Shown here: piece by piece, positions 1-6,984 of the stretch
Position numbering within the stretch: position 1 is the stretch's first letter
How the letters are laid out: every line of letters starts with the position of its first letter
Source of the DNA: Candidatus Latescibacterota bacterium
GTDB taxonomy: Bacteria; JAAXHH01; JACQVL01
DNA: 22,807 nucleotides
Direction of reading: 5' to 3'
NCBI GenBank assembly: GCA_016209865.1
Contig: JACQVL010000204.1
Span: 1 to 22,807, forward strand
The notes under the pieces: model-generated
The model's input: only the letters and a program-made list of their open reading frames with translations
Told to the model about the DNA's origin: nothing
Databases searched by the model: none
Position numbers and translations under genes: made by a program

Positions 1-8
1 GTCTTGAA

Positions 9-85
9 CCTCACCCCTACGCCCCCAGCCCCCTTCCCCTCTCCGCTTGCGGAGAGGGGAAGGGGGAGCGGGGGATGAGGTGAGG
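9..85. repeat. Long imperfect palindrome (intergenic hairpin element)
   Basis: Bases 29-46 pair with 49-66 as an uninterrupted C/T-rich against G/A-rich stem whose tip is CTTG. Beyond a small internal loop, 22-26 pairs with 70-74, and further out CCTCAC (9-14) pairs with GTGAGG (80-85). It has no T-tract, so it is more likely a dispersed palindromic repeat than a classical terminator. The rest of the 220-base leader of the first gene holds only an AT-richer stretch (about 105-135, with a TATAGA at 128-133 that could be a -10 box but has no convincing -35) and the REP-like hairpin at 173-192. Confidence 0.75.
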
Positions 86-172
86 TGTGAGGGCAGGAGG
101 CGTAGTCCAAAACATTATCTGAAAAACTATAGAATGCCAGTCGATCAGTGTGTATCCGTAGTCCTTGTTGTC

Positions 173-192
173 ATTCCCGCGCAAGCGGGAAT
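173..192. repeat. REP-like hairpin
   Basis: ATTCCCGC at 173-180 pairs with GCGGGAAT at 185-192 around a GCAA loop. This core, followed by CCA, matches the widespread bacterial REP-type palindrome with the same ATTCCCGC/GCGGGAAT arms. It lies 18 bases upstream of the ribosome-binding site of the plus-strand dioxygenase gene, so it would sit in that gene's 5' leader. Confidence 0.7.
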
Positions 193-220
193 CCATTCAT
201 ATATGTAACGGAGCCCTCAC

Positions 221-1075
221 ATGGCATTACTCAGTCAAACACAAGTCCGGTTCTACGAAGACAACGGGTACCTGGTCATCCCGGCCGTACTCCAGGACAA
301 CGAGCTGGAGCCGGTCCGCCGGGTCATCACCGAGCAGGTCGACCGGGAAGCCCGGCAGCTCTATGCTGAAGGGCAGATCACGGACCTGCACGAAGACGCG
401 TCATTCACCCGGCGGTTGATGGAGGTGTACCACGGCCTCAAACGGCGGTCGATCGGCTGGAACAAGGAAGTCTTCAGCCAAGAGATTTACGACCTCGGCA
501 TGCATCCCGCCATCCTGGACATCGCCGAGTCGCTCGTCGGGCCGGAGATTCAGTTCAACGGCGACTACTGGGTGCGCACCAAGCTCCCGAACGAGACGGT
601 GACCACGTTCCCCTGGCATCAGGACAGCGGGTATTATGGGGACCCGACCGAACCCTACCACCTGCTGTCGCTGTGGCTGCCCTTAGTGGACGTGGATGAG
701 CACAACGGCTGTCTGCAGGTCATCCCGGGCAGCCACCGCTGGGGCCTCCAGCCGGTCGGCCGGGACGAGGATGGCCACCACAGGCCGACCGAGGATATCG
801 AAACCCGTGGGCGTGTCGAGACGCTGCCGATGAAGGCCGGCGACATGTTCGCGTTCCACAATCTCACGTTCCACCGCTCGTTGATGAACCAGTCCGACGG
901 GATTCGCTGGAGCATCGACCTGCGGTACAGCGCGATCGGCGTCCCCTTAGAGTGGCTGTTCAAGGCGGGGCTGAACGGGTTTATCGCGCAGAGTGCGGCG
1001 CATCCGGCGCTCGTCGATTCCTGGGAGGGGTGGCAGGCCAAACGGCGCATGGCTGAGGCGGCGCGATCACGATAA
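221..1075 (+). CDS. Phytanoyl-CoA dioxygenase (PhyH) family protein
   Basis: Probable Fe(II)/2-oxoglutarate-dependent oxygenase of 284 residues, the usual length for the PhyH family, acting in the cytoplasm. The iron triad is visible as H133-Q-D135 in PWHQDSGYYG and H218 in the LTFHRSLMNQS motif. R229 is placed to bind the 2-oxoglutarate carboxylate. VIPGSHRWG (168-176) is the typical core turn. ATG follows a GGAG at 210-213 with seven bases of spacing, which fixes the start. It is the only plus-strand gene and converges on the next gene with a 16-base gap. Members of this family hydroxylate very varied small molecules, so the substrate cannot be named. It is not especially close to the two PhyH proteins at 15065-16762, so the three are probably not recent duplicates. 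Confidence 0.9.
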   Translation: MALLSQTQVRFYEDNGYLVIPAVLQDNELEPVRRVITEQVDREARQLYAEGQITDLHEDASFTRRLMEVYHGLKRRSIGWNKEVFSQEIYDLGMHPAILDIAESLVGPEIQFNGDYWVRTKLPNETVTTFPWHQDSGYYGDPTEPYHLLSLWLPLVDVDEHNGCLQVIPGSHRWGLQPVGRDEDGHHRPTEDIETRGRVETLPMKAGDMFAFHNLTFHRSLMNQSDGIRWSIDLRYSAIGVPLEWLFKAGLNGFIAQSAAHPALVDSWEGWQAKRRMAEAARSR

Positions 1076-1091
1076 CGAGAGACAGGTTGCG

Positions 1092-2684
1092 TTAGCGCGC
1101 GTCGGGGAACCGCTGGAATTGTTGCGGCGCGTTGCGGTGCGGCCGGTAGCGCACGGTGATCTCCGCGTCGTGGACGGTGACCGGCACCAGCCGGGCGAGC
1201 GCCGGCGCGCGCGTGATGAGGTCGACTCGAAGCGTATTGTGTCCTTGTCGGGGCCAATGATTTTCCGGCAGGACGAAATCAAACCAGTAATGTGAGCCGA
1301 TGCGCGATTCCACCCGGACGTACCCTAATTTGTAGGTGTAATCGTCCAGCCGCGCCCACGCTAACGGGAGTTCCTGATCGTTGAAGAAGAAGCGGAGGTC
1401 GTCTTCAGGGCAGATGTTCGTCACCCGCGTCGTCAGTGTAACGCTCTCGACGCACCCCTCTGCCGCCGCTTCCGCCAGGTCGTCGGACACCCGCAGCGGG
1501 ATGGCCGGGCCGGGCTGGCCGACTGTGAGCGTCACCGGCAGCGGGCGCCGGTAGCCTAACGGGGCGTCGTCCTTGTGGTAGGTGCGTCCGGTTGTCGAGC
1601 GGGCGCGGAAGCGTTTATCCTTGCGGGTGAGTAAATCAGGATGACCGATGTGTCGCATGATTCCATAATCGGCGTCGCTCCACGGGTAGGCGGTCGGCCA
1701 ATAATCGATGAGGGTGATCCCGTCCACCCCTTGCGCGTAGGCGTTGGCGGCCGCGGCGTGGTACATCTCCCTCGTCCCCGCCGTGTACCAGTCGTTGTAG
1801 ATCAGCGGGGAGAGAGCGGCGAACACCTGACGGCCGTGCGCGTGCGCGGCACGGACGAACGGTTCTAAGGGCATGTCCTGGTCGATCTGCTCCGACTGGT
1901 CGGCGGTGTGCGGGATGATCCAGTCGATCAGCCCGTCTGCCAGCCAGCGCGGTAGGTCGAGCCCGATCGCAGCGCAGCCTTCCCACACGGCCGGCACGCG
2001 GACGGCGATGAGCTTCTCCCGCCCCTGATCGGACGCCGCCTGCTGCGCCGTCCTGCGAATCTCTCCCATCCAGGCCGTTAACGTCTCCCGAAACTCCTCC
2101 AACTCCTCCATCCGGCACAACGGCTTGAACGTATAGAAGCTCAATTCAATCCCATCCGTCGGGTAGCGCGTCAGCAATTCCGAGATGACTGCGAACCGCT
2201 CCGCCCGCACCTCGGGCAGATTATAGTTGAAACGGTAGTCGCCGCCCGCGTGGTCGATGCAGTATTCGGGATGATCGAAGCAGAAGTCCGAGCAGCGGCC
2301 ATGAAACGTCGTCGCCCGGTCTTCCCACGCTTGCGTGGCGAGCAAAACTGTTGCAAGAAGACGAATATCCTTCTCGTTCGCACGCTCGCAGACGATCCGC
2401 AGAGGGTCGATGCCCGCCGCTCGCGCCATCTCTAAGTTGACGTTCGAGCGGTACCAGACGGGATGATTCCAGTCCGTAAAATTATGTCCCCAGCGTTCCC
2501 CCACCCGCGTGTCGTAGAGCAGGACGCGAGTATCCCCGACGCAGTAGAGCAGGGTGTCCACGCCGGAGTCGACCAACTCATCGACCGGCTCGCGAAACTG
2601 ACGGACGCCCATCGGCGGCTCGTAGCCGTACGAGTTGGCGTGGCGCCCGTCGTTGTACAGCAGAAGGCGCGGTGGGCGAAGCAT
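1092..2684 (-). CDS. TIM-barrel glycoside-hydrolase-like protein with C-terminal beta domain
   Basis: A 530-residue protein with no signal peptide. The first roughly 370 residues look like an (alpha/beta)8 barrel of the uncharacterised GHL10/family-10-like glycosidase type: a DGIELSF strand at 177-183, WIIPHT at 255-260 and DGITLIDYWP at 321-330 resemble successive barrel strands. In many relatives the DGIEL strand continues with D, where this one has S. Residues from about 380 onward are rich in beta-strand-like segments and probably form a sandwich domain. It is last in an apparent operon, nine bases after the amidohydrolase gene. A carbohydrate substrate is inference. It could instead be a non-catalytic barrel. 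Confidence 0.6.
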   Translation of the reverse strand: MLRPPRLLLYNDGRHANSYGYEPPMGVRQFREPVDELVDSGVDTLLYCVGDTRVLLYDTRVGERWGHNFTDWNHPVWYRSNVNLEMARAAGIDPLRIVCERANEKDIRLLATVLLATQAWEDRATTFHGRCSDFCFDHPEYCIDHAGGDYRFNYNLPEVRAERFAVISELLTRYPTDGIELSFYTFKPLCRMEELEEFRETLTAWMGEIRRTAQQAASDQGREKLIAVRVPAVWEGCAAIGLDLPRWLADGLIDWIIPHTADQSEQIDQDMPLEPFVRAAHAHGRQVFAALSPLIYNDWYTAGTREMYHAAAANAYAQGVDGITLIDYWPTAYPWSDADYGIMRHIGHPDLLTRKDKRFRARSTTGRTYHKDDAPLGYRRPLPVTLTVGQPGPAIPLRVSDDLAEAAAEGCVESVTLTTRVTNICPEDDLRFFFNDQELPLAWARLDDYTYKLGYVRVESRIGSHYWFDFVLPENHWPRQGHNTLRVDLITRAPALARLVPVTVHDAEITVRYRPHRNAPQQFQRFPDAR

Positions 2685-2693
2685 GGGACCTCC

Positions 2694-3512
2694 TTATTTA
2701 AACGTCCACAACCTCAGCGCGGTCTTTCCTAACACCCACTCCCGGTCATCCAGGCTGAAGAACGTCATCATGTCCCGGACGACCGACAGCGTCTGGGCGT
2801 AGGTCGCCCGGTGGAGGCAGACCGGCCAGTCGGTCGCCCACATAATGCGTTGCCCGCCGAACGCCTGGTAGACGCGTTTCACCAGGTCGTGGGTATCAGA
2901 CCACGGATAGTCTTGTTTGGAAATCCCCCAGGTGTGGCTGATCTTCACGTACACACGCGGGTACCGGGCCAAGGCGAGCAGCGGCTCAGCCTCATCCGGC
3001 CGACCCAGGGACGGGTCCCCCATGTGGTCGATGACGACATCCAGGTCGCCGTGCCGGTCTAAACGGTTCGCCAGGTCGAGCAGGCGACTTGGCCGGGTGA
3101 GGATGAGCAGCGGCACCTGCAACCCCGCTGCCCGGCTGAACAGCGGGTCCATCAGCGGCCCGGTGAACCAGTCTCCGGAGGCGTCCGCTCCCGGACTCAG
3201 CCGCACTCCGTGAAACCCATGCTCCTCTGTCCAGTAGCTCAGGTGATCAGGAGCGGCGGGATCCTGGGGGTTGACGCGACAGACCGCCGCGAATTTGTCC
3301 GGGTACGTCTTCAGCGCGTGGGCGGTGTACCGATTATCCCAGCGATAGCCGATATACTGCACGAGTACCGTTTTCTCTACCCCGTTGGCGGCCATGAGCT
3401 CCAGCAGCATCTCCGGGGTGGCATCGTCGGCTGGGGGGGTGGTCGTCTCCGGCGCCCACGGGAATGCGGGATCGTTCTTCCAGACGTGCACGTGCGGGTC
3501 GATGATGCGCAT
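2694..3512 (-). CDS. Amidohydrolase 2 family protein, COG3618 (L-fuconolactonase-like)
   Basis: A 272-residue TIM-barrel metal-dependent hydrolase. H7-V-H9 in the opening DPHVHVW motif, H163 in VIDHMG and D228 in WATDWP are the expected metal and catalytic residues. The N-terminal pattern of HxHxW followed by LLELMAANGVEKTVLVQ is typical of COG3618, which includes L-fuconolactonase and related sugar-lactone hydrolases, as well as other hydrolases and decarboxylases. The gene lies 12 bases downstream of the SMP-30-like lactonase gene and in one operon with an HpcH aldolase, which favours a sugar-lactone or related ester substrate. Metal-dependent 2-pyrone or gamma-resorcylate-type activities in the same superfamily are the alternatives. 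Confidence 0.8.
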   Translation of the reverse strand: MRIIDPHVHVWKNDPAFPWAPETTTPPADDATPEMLLELMAANGVEKTVLVQYIGYRWDNRYTAHALKTYPDKFAAVCRVNPQDPAAPDHLSYWTEEHGFHGVRLSPGADASGDWFTGPLMDPLFSRAAGLQVPLLILTRPSRLLDLANRLDRHGDLDVVIDHMGDPSLGRPDEAEPLLALARYPRVYVKISHTWGISKQDYPWSDTHDLVKRVYQAFGGQRIMWATDWPVCLHRATYAQTLSVVRDMMTFFSLDDREWVLGKTALRLWTFK

Positions 3513-3524
3513 GATTTGTTTTCC

Positions 3525-4385
3525 TTATCCGGTCATCCGTGCACGGAAGAGGTGCCCACCGATCGTCGTCACGTACAGCGAGCGCAAGTCGCCGTCGCCA
3601 CGGCAGCAGTTGGTCGGGCGATCGGCGGGCACCGGATGGGTGGCCAGCACCCGGCCGTTGGGGGCGAACACGTAGATCATCGGCCCCGGCCCGCTCTGTT
3701 CCCAGCCGGCCGTGGCGATGATGTTGCCCTCGTCATCCAGGCGCATCCCGTCGATCCCGCGATGCGGGTAAAAATTGTGCAGCACCTGGTACTGGTCGAG
3801 CGTGCCGTCGTCGCGGATCGGGTACGCGCGCAGTTCGCGCTTCTCGTTCTCCCCGTACTTGCTCTGAGCGACGTAGAGCGTCTTCTGGTCGTGCGCAATC
3901 GCCAGTCCGTTGGGACACGTCGTGTCGACCGTCATCCGCTGAATCGTCCAGCTTCCATCAGGTTGCGGGTCACACCGGTAGATCGATTCATGGTCGAGTT
4001 CCATGTCCGCGCGGTAGTCCCCGTACCTGGGGTCGGTGAACCACAGCCGCCCTTGCGCGTCGAACGTCAGGTCGTTCGGGCTGTTGAGCCGTTTTCCCTC
4101 GAACCGGTCCGCGATGACCTCGGTCGTCCCGTCATGCCGGTACCGGACGACCCGGCGTCCCTCGCCGCCGCCTTCACAGCAGCACAATTGCCCGGCCTTA
4201 TCCAGCACCAACCCATTCCCTTCGTTTGTGCCCGTGCGCCACACCGTACACTCGCCCGTCGCCGGGTCGTACCGCATAATCCGGTTGTTCTGGATGTTCG
4301 AGAAGAACAACACTCGTCCGTCCCACACCGGCCCTTCAGTGATCCCCCCGAACGGGCCTGCGACTAACTCAAAGTGCCATGCCAT
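3525..4385 (-). CDS. SMP-30/gluconolactonase-like beta-propeller hydrolase
   Basis: A 286-residue six-bladed propeller of the SMP-30/gluconolactonase/LRE family, the normal length. The three metal ligands known in the family align with E17 (TEGPVWDG), N159 (CPNGLA) and D212 (GIDGMRLD), and the substrate-side N101/N104 lie in NSPNDLTFD. Such enzymes hydrolyse sugar 1,4- or 1,5-lactones, or in some members phosphotriesters. No signal peptide is seen, so it is probably cytoplasmic. It sits between the PAL/NHL propeller gene (48-base gap carrying a heptamer repeat) and the COG3618 gene. Together they would give the operon two independent lactonase candidates. Confidence 0.87.
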   Translation of the reverse strand: MAWHFELVAGPFGGITEGPVWDGRVLFFSNIQNNRIMRYDPATGECTVWRTGTNEGNGLVLDKAGQLCCCEGGGEGRRVVRYRHDGTTEVIADRFEGKRLNSPNDLTFDAQGRLWFTDPRYGDYRADMELDHESIYRCDPQPDGSWTIQRMTVDTTCPNGLAIAHDQKTLYVAQSKYGENEKRELRAYPIRDDGTLDQYQVLHNFYPHRGIDGMRLDDEGNIIATAGWEQSGPGPMIYVFAPNGRVLATHPVPADRPTNCCRGDGDLRSLYVTTIGGHLFRARMTG

Positions 4386-4404
4386 CGTCGTCCGCTCCTT
4401 TACT

Positions 4405-4425
4405 CGTCACTTGTCACTCGTCACT
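4405..4425. repeat. Heptamer tandem repeat (3 x 7 bp)
   Basis: Three adjacent copies of YGTCACT (CGTCACT, TGTCACT, CGTCACT) fill most of the 48-base gap between the SMP-30 and NHL genes. The seven-base period is the same as in the arrays at 13161-13300. It resembles the short tandemly repeated repetitive (STRR) heptamers known from some cyanobacteria, though the sequence is different. Confidence 0.7.
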
Positions 4426-4433
4426 GATTTCTC

Positions 4434-5300
4434 CTACCGCTGCCGGATGAACTTTTGCAGCCGTCCGTCCGCCTGCACCTCACCTACGTACAGGTCGCCG
4501 CGCGAGTCCATCCAGATGCCATGCGGGCAGCCTAAGAACCTGCCGGGCGTCTCGCTCTTTTCCGCGCCACCCCACTTCGTGATGAGCGTTCCGTCGAGCG
4601 TGTAGATGCTGACCTGCTGTTCCAGTTCCGCGATATAGACAATCTCCTCGTTCGGGTCAAAGTAGATCGTGTCCGGCTTTCGCAGGCCCGTCCTTTCGTT
4701 CAGAAAATTCCCGTCAGTATCGAAGATTTGAATCCGGTCATTCGTCCGGTCACACACCCACACCCGGTCGTGCCGATCTACCCGCACGCAGTGAGACAGG
4801 GCGAACTGGCCTGGCCCAGTGCCGCGCTCCCCCCATGATGTGATGAGTCTCCCATCGGGCGTATACTTGTGGACGCGCGCGTTGCCGTAGCCGTCGGAGA
4901 TGAACAGTTCTCCCGTCGAGGCGATGGCCAGGTCGGTCGGTTTGTTGAACGGGTCGCCATCCCTGGCAGCGGGCTGGCCGGGGGTGCCCAGGGTCATCAC
5001 CAGTTTTCCGTGACGGTTGAACTTGAACATACAGTGCGTCTCACGTTCGGTGCAGTACACGTTGTCGTTCGCGTCGATGTAGATGCCGTGGGCATCCTTC
5101 AGAACATCCTCCCCCCAGGACTCCAGAAAATGGCCGTCCCGGTCGAACACGACTAACGGGTGCTCGCTCCGGGAGTAGACGAACACCCGGTCGTGCGAAT
5201 CGCACGCGACCGCCGGAATCCAGCCATACGTCCAGCCATCGGGCAATGTGCCCCAACCCTCTGCGACGGTGTAAGTGTGTGTGCCTGAGCCGAAGGTCAT
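4434..5300 (-). CDS. NHL-repeat propeller, peptidyl-alpha-hydroxyglycine lyase-like
   Basis: A 288-residue protein built of about six NHL-type blades, with blade signatures near 28-62, 70-105, 119-157, 170-200, 208-240 and 258-285 (for example VHKYTPDG and IQIFDTDG). Three histidines fall at equivalent blade positions: H71 (DAHGIYID), H170 (LSHCVRVD) and H260 (CPHGIWMD). They are spaced much like the zinc ligands of peptidyl-alpha-hydroxyglycine alpha-amidating lyase (PAL), so a metal site is likely. Bacterial proteins of this class are often annotated PAL-like, but no amidated-peptide substrate is implied here. The ATG overlaps the stop of the upstream aldolase gene as ATGA, so translation is probably coupled. 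A lactonase or lyase acting on the same substrate as its neighbours is plausible. Confidence 0.78.
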   Translation of the reverse strand: MTFGSGTHTYTVAEGWGTLPDGWTYGWIPAVACDSHDRVFVYSRSEHPLVVFDRDGHFLESWGEDVLKDAHGIYIDANDNVYCTERETHCMFKFNRHGKLVMTLGTPGQPAARDGDPFNKPTDLAIASTGELFISDGYGNARVHKYTPDGRLITSWGERGTGPGQFALSHCVRVDRHDRVWVCDRTNDRIQIFDTDGNFLNERTGLRKPDTIYFDPNEEIVYIAELEQQVSIYTLDGTLITKWGGAEKSETPGRFLGCPHGIWMDSRGDLYVGEVQADGRLQKFIRQR

Positions 5301-6088
5301 CGTGGGTCTCCTTTGCGTAGTACTTCAAGCGCCCCTTTGATCGACCGAATCAACAGTGCGGCGTCCGCGCCGAGGCCGATCAGGTTGAACCCCTGATCGC
5401 GCCGCCGTATGCCGTCTTCGACACTCGTGCTCATGATGCCGGATGCGATCCCTCGCGCGGCGGCTTTCGCCCGGATGTCGAGGATGCGGTCGGCGATCCC
5501 CGGCCCTTCCCACTGGCCGAGGGAGCCGAAACTGGCGGACAGGTCGGCCGGGCCGAAGAAGATTGTCTTCAGGCCGGGCACGTCGAGGATGGCGTCGATG
5601 TGCTCAGCAGCCTCACGCGTCTCGATCAGTGGGATGATGAGCGTCTCTTCATTCGCGTCACTGAGGTACTCGTGCAGCCCAAGTCCCCACTTCACCGCCC
5701 GTTCTCCACCGATGCCACGCACGCCGCGTGGAGGGTACCGTCCGTAACTCATCCCGCGTTCGACGTCCTCACGACTGCGGACGAGGGGGAGGATCACCCC
5801 GTCCGCCCCGATGTCCAAGGCCCGTTTGACCGGGCTCTGCTGGATGTCCGGGACGCGCACGATGACGGTCGTGTCCGACCCGCGCACGACACGGACGTGC
5901 TCGATCAGTTCACGAAAATCGAGATGGCCGTGTTCCATGTCCACGCAGACCCAGTCGAGGCCGAGGGTGACGGCGATCTCGGTGATCGACGGGCTTTCCA
6001 GGGTGACCCAGAGGCCGTAGCTCGTCTGGTTGTTCCGGCAGCGTTCGCGCAGGCGGTTTGTGAGCACGGTTTGTTGTCCTTTCGGCAT
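5297..6088 (-). CDS. HpcH/HpaI family aldolase (copy 1)
   Basis: Class II, metal-dependent aldolase of 263 residues that would cleave a 2-keto-3-deoxy acid to pyruvate and an aldehyde. Family residues are present: H53 (VDMEHGH) and R78 (VRVP) at the active site, and E156 (LIETREA) and D182 (FGPADLS) as metal ligands. GRYPPRGVRG at 116-125 is the usual RYPPxGxRG loop. I start it at ATG 6088 because the 74 codons open further upstream do not look like protein and the family is about 255-265 residues long. The Shine-Dalgarno match at this start is weak. It heads the 1092-6088 operon and overlaps the NHL gene by four bases. Confidence 0.88.
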   Translation of the reverse strand: MPKGQQTVLTNRLRERCRNNQTSYGLWVTLESPSITEIAVTLGLDWVCVDMEHGHLDFRELIEHVRVVRGSDTTVIVRVPDIQQSPVKRALDIGADGVILPLVRSREDVERGMSYGRYPPRGVRGIGGERAVKWGLGLHEYLSDANEETLIIPLIETREAAEHIDAILDVPGLKTIFFGPADLSASFGSLGQWEGPGIADRILDIRAKAAARGIASGIMSTSVEDGIRRRDQGFNLIGLGADAALLIRSIKGALEVLRKGDPR

Positions 6089-6152
6089 ACCCCGTGCGCG
6101 GAGCGCGTCGGGTTCATATCGGTGGTAGACCGCGGCGTGCAAACCTACAGTT

Positions 6153-6365
6153 TCAGCCGTTGTCCTGCAAATTGTCGGGTCGAAGTGGAGCGTCATCCGA
6201 CACCGGGTTGGCACCGTCTTGGTCGGATGACGACCGGGCGGCGATGGCGAGGCTACGCTCGCGCAGTTGCTCCAGGAGCCGGAGTTTCTCGGCATAGGGT
6301 CTGGCGGCAAGGCGCTCTCGCAACGCTCGTTTGCTCTTGAGAATGTCCTGCATCGCGAAGGTCAT
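6153..6365 (-). CDS. Small partner protein of the nucleotidyltransferase gene
   Basis: A 70-residue charged, helical protein. Its core, KSKRALRERLAARPYAEKLR followed by LLEQLRERSLAIA, resembles small proteins commonly found beside AbiEii-type nucleotidyltransferase genes. The remainder (about residue 45 on) is polar and probably disordered. The ATG overlaps the preceding TGA as ATGA, and AAGGA lies six bases upstream inside the end of the nucleotidyltransferase gene, so the two are very likely translationally coupled. A longer version starting at 6404 is open but less likely. It could be an antitoxin or a structural partner. The function is unproven. Confidence 0.6.
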   Translation of the reverse strand: MTFAMQDILKSKRALRERLAARPYAEKLRLLEQLRERSLAIAARSSSDQDGANPVSDDAPLRPDNLQDNG

Positions 6366-6898
6366 GGTTCGTCCTTCAGGAATTGTCGTTCGAACTTCTG
6401 CCACTTTTTCGCCAACCCATGTTTCTTGAGGATGGCGTCGAGACGGTCCGTATCGAGCGCTCCGGCTTCGATGAATTGCAAGAGCCGGGCCTTGTCCTTC
6501 GCACGCCCTGTCTGGAGGGCGATGGCGGCAAGGTGTTCGGCGGTGAACACCCAGGTGGGTTCACCATCGACGTCGGTCTGGCGCGCCTCGGCAATGGCCT
6601 CTTCCACCAATGTGTTGGTGGGCGGCAGGAACTGCACCGGCCAGCCGGCAATGACGAGGTATTCACCCTCGATAGTCGCGCCCAGGGTGGTAAGATAATC
6701 GAAGATCGGTTGTGGGCTGAGAATGAGATGACCCGGTTCGGGGTGGAAAGCGATAAAGACGTCCACATCAAGCGTGGCGACGGGTTCGAGGTAGAACGTG
6801 GCGCCCACCGCACCGCCGATGGCGTAGCGGTCGATCACGCCGTCGGACTGCATCCGGTTGATGGCGGCGAAGACTTCTTTGATACTCGTATGACTCAT
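6362..6898 (-). CDS. AbiEii-like nucleotidyltransferase-fold protein
   Basis: A 178-residue protein with the minimal nucleotidyltransferase signature: IGGAVGA at 27-33 and the D44-V-D46 pair in TLDVDVFIAF, followed by a helical second half with GRAKDKARLLQF at 131-142, a pattern frequent in the AbiEii/AbiGii toxin and DUF1814/DUF6036 group. Such proteins are usually toxins or abortive-infection components that transfer nucleotides to RNA or protein. The gene and its small downstream partner interrupt an otherwise metabolic gene run, which suggests a transferred module. No classical AbiEi antitoxin (winged helix) is seen beside it. It could also be a housekeeping nucleotidyltransferase of unknown target. 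Confidence 0.72.
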   Translation of the reverse strand: MSHTSIKEVFAAINRMQSDGVIDRYAIGGAVGATFYLEPVATLDVDVFIAFHPEPGHLILSPQPIFDYLTTLGATIEGEYLVIAGWPVQFLPPTNTLVEEAIAEARQTDVDGEPTWVFTAEHLAAIALQTGRAKDKARLLQFIEAGALDTDRLDAILKKHGLAKKWQKFERQFLKDEP

Positions 6899-6984
6899 GA
6901 GATGTCTCTACCGTCAGCACGATTTCGCGCGGGGTGTAGTACGCGTCCAGGCCTTTGCGCCGGTTTTCTTCGATCAGAATCGGG
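6899..6984 (-). pseudogene. Possible C-terminal gene remnant upstream of the nucleotidyltransferase
   Basis: Between the membrane-protein stop and the nucleotidyltransferase ATG, one minus-strand frame reads NPILIEENRRKGLDAYYTPR and then EIVLTVETS, which has a protein-like composition. It has no credible start (a TAG lies a few codons upstream) and runs on out of frame into the next gene. It may be a decayed remnant of a gene that once preceded the nucleotidyltransferase, or only chance openness in GC-rich DNA. Confidence 0.2.

Noticed and set aside
2325-2338. Palindrome CCACGCTTGCGTGG
   Set aside because: It lies inside the coding sequence of the barrel protein, whose reading frame is uninterrupted. 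It resembles the repeat loops but has no flanking element sequence.
3210-4367. Long plus-strand open frame of 385 codons
   Set aside because: It is antisense to the SMP-30 and amidohydrolase genes, both with complete active sites, and its translation is valine/arginine-rich with no recognisable motif. It is a GC-driven shadow frame.
6089-6310. N-terminal extension of the first HpcH aldolase
   Set aside because: The extra 74 codons lack family similarity, are rich in Pro/Arg/Ser, and overlap the small partner gene on the same strand.
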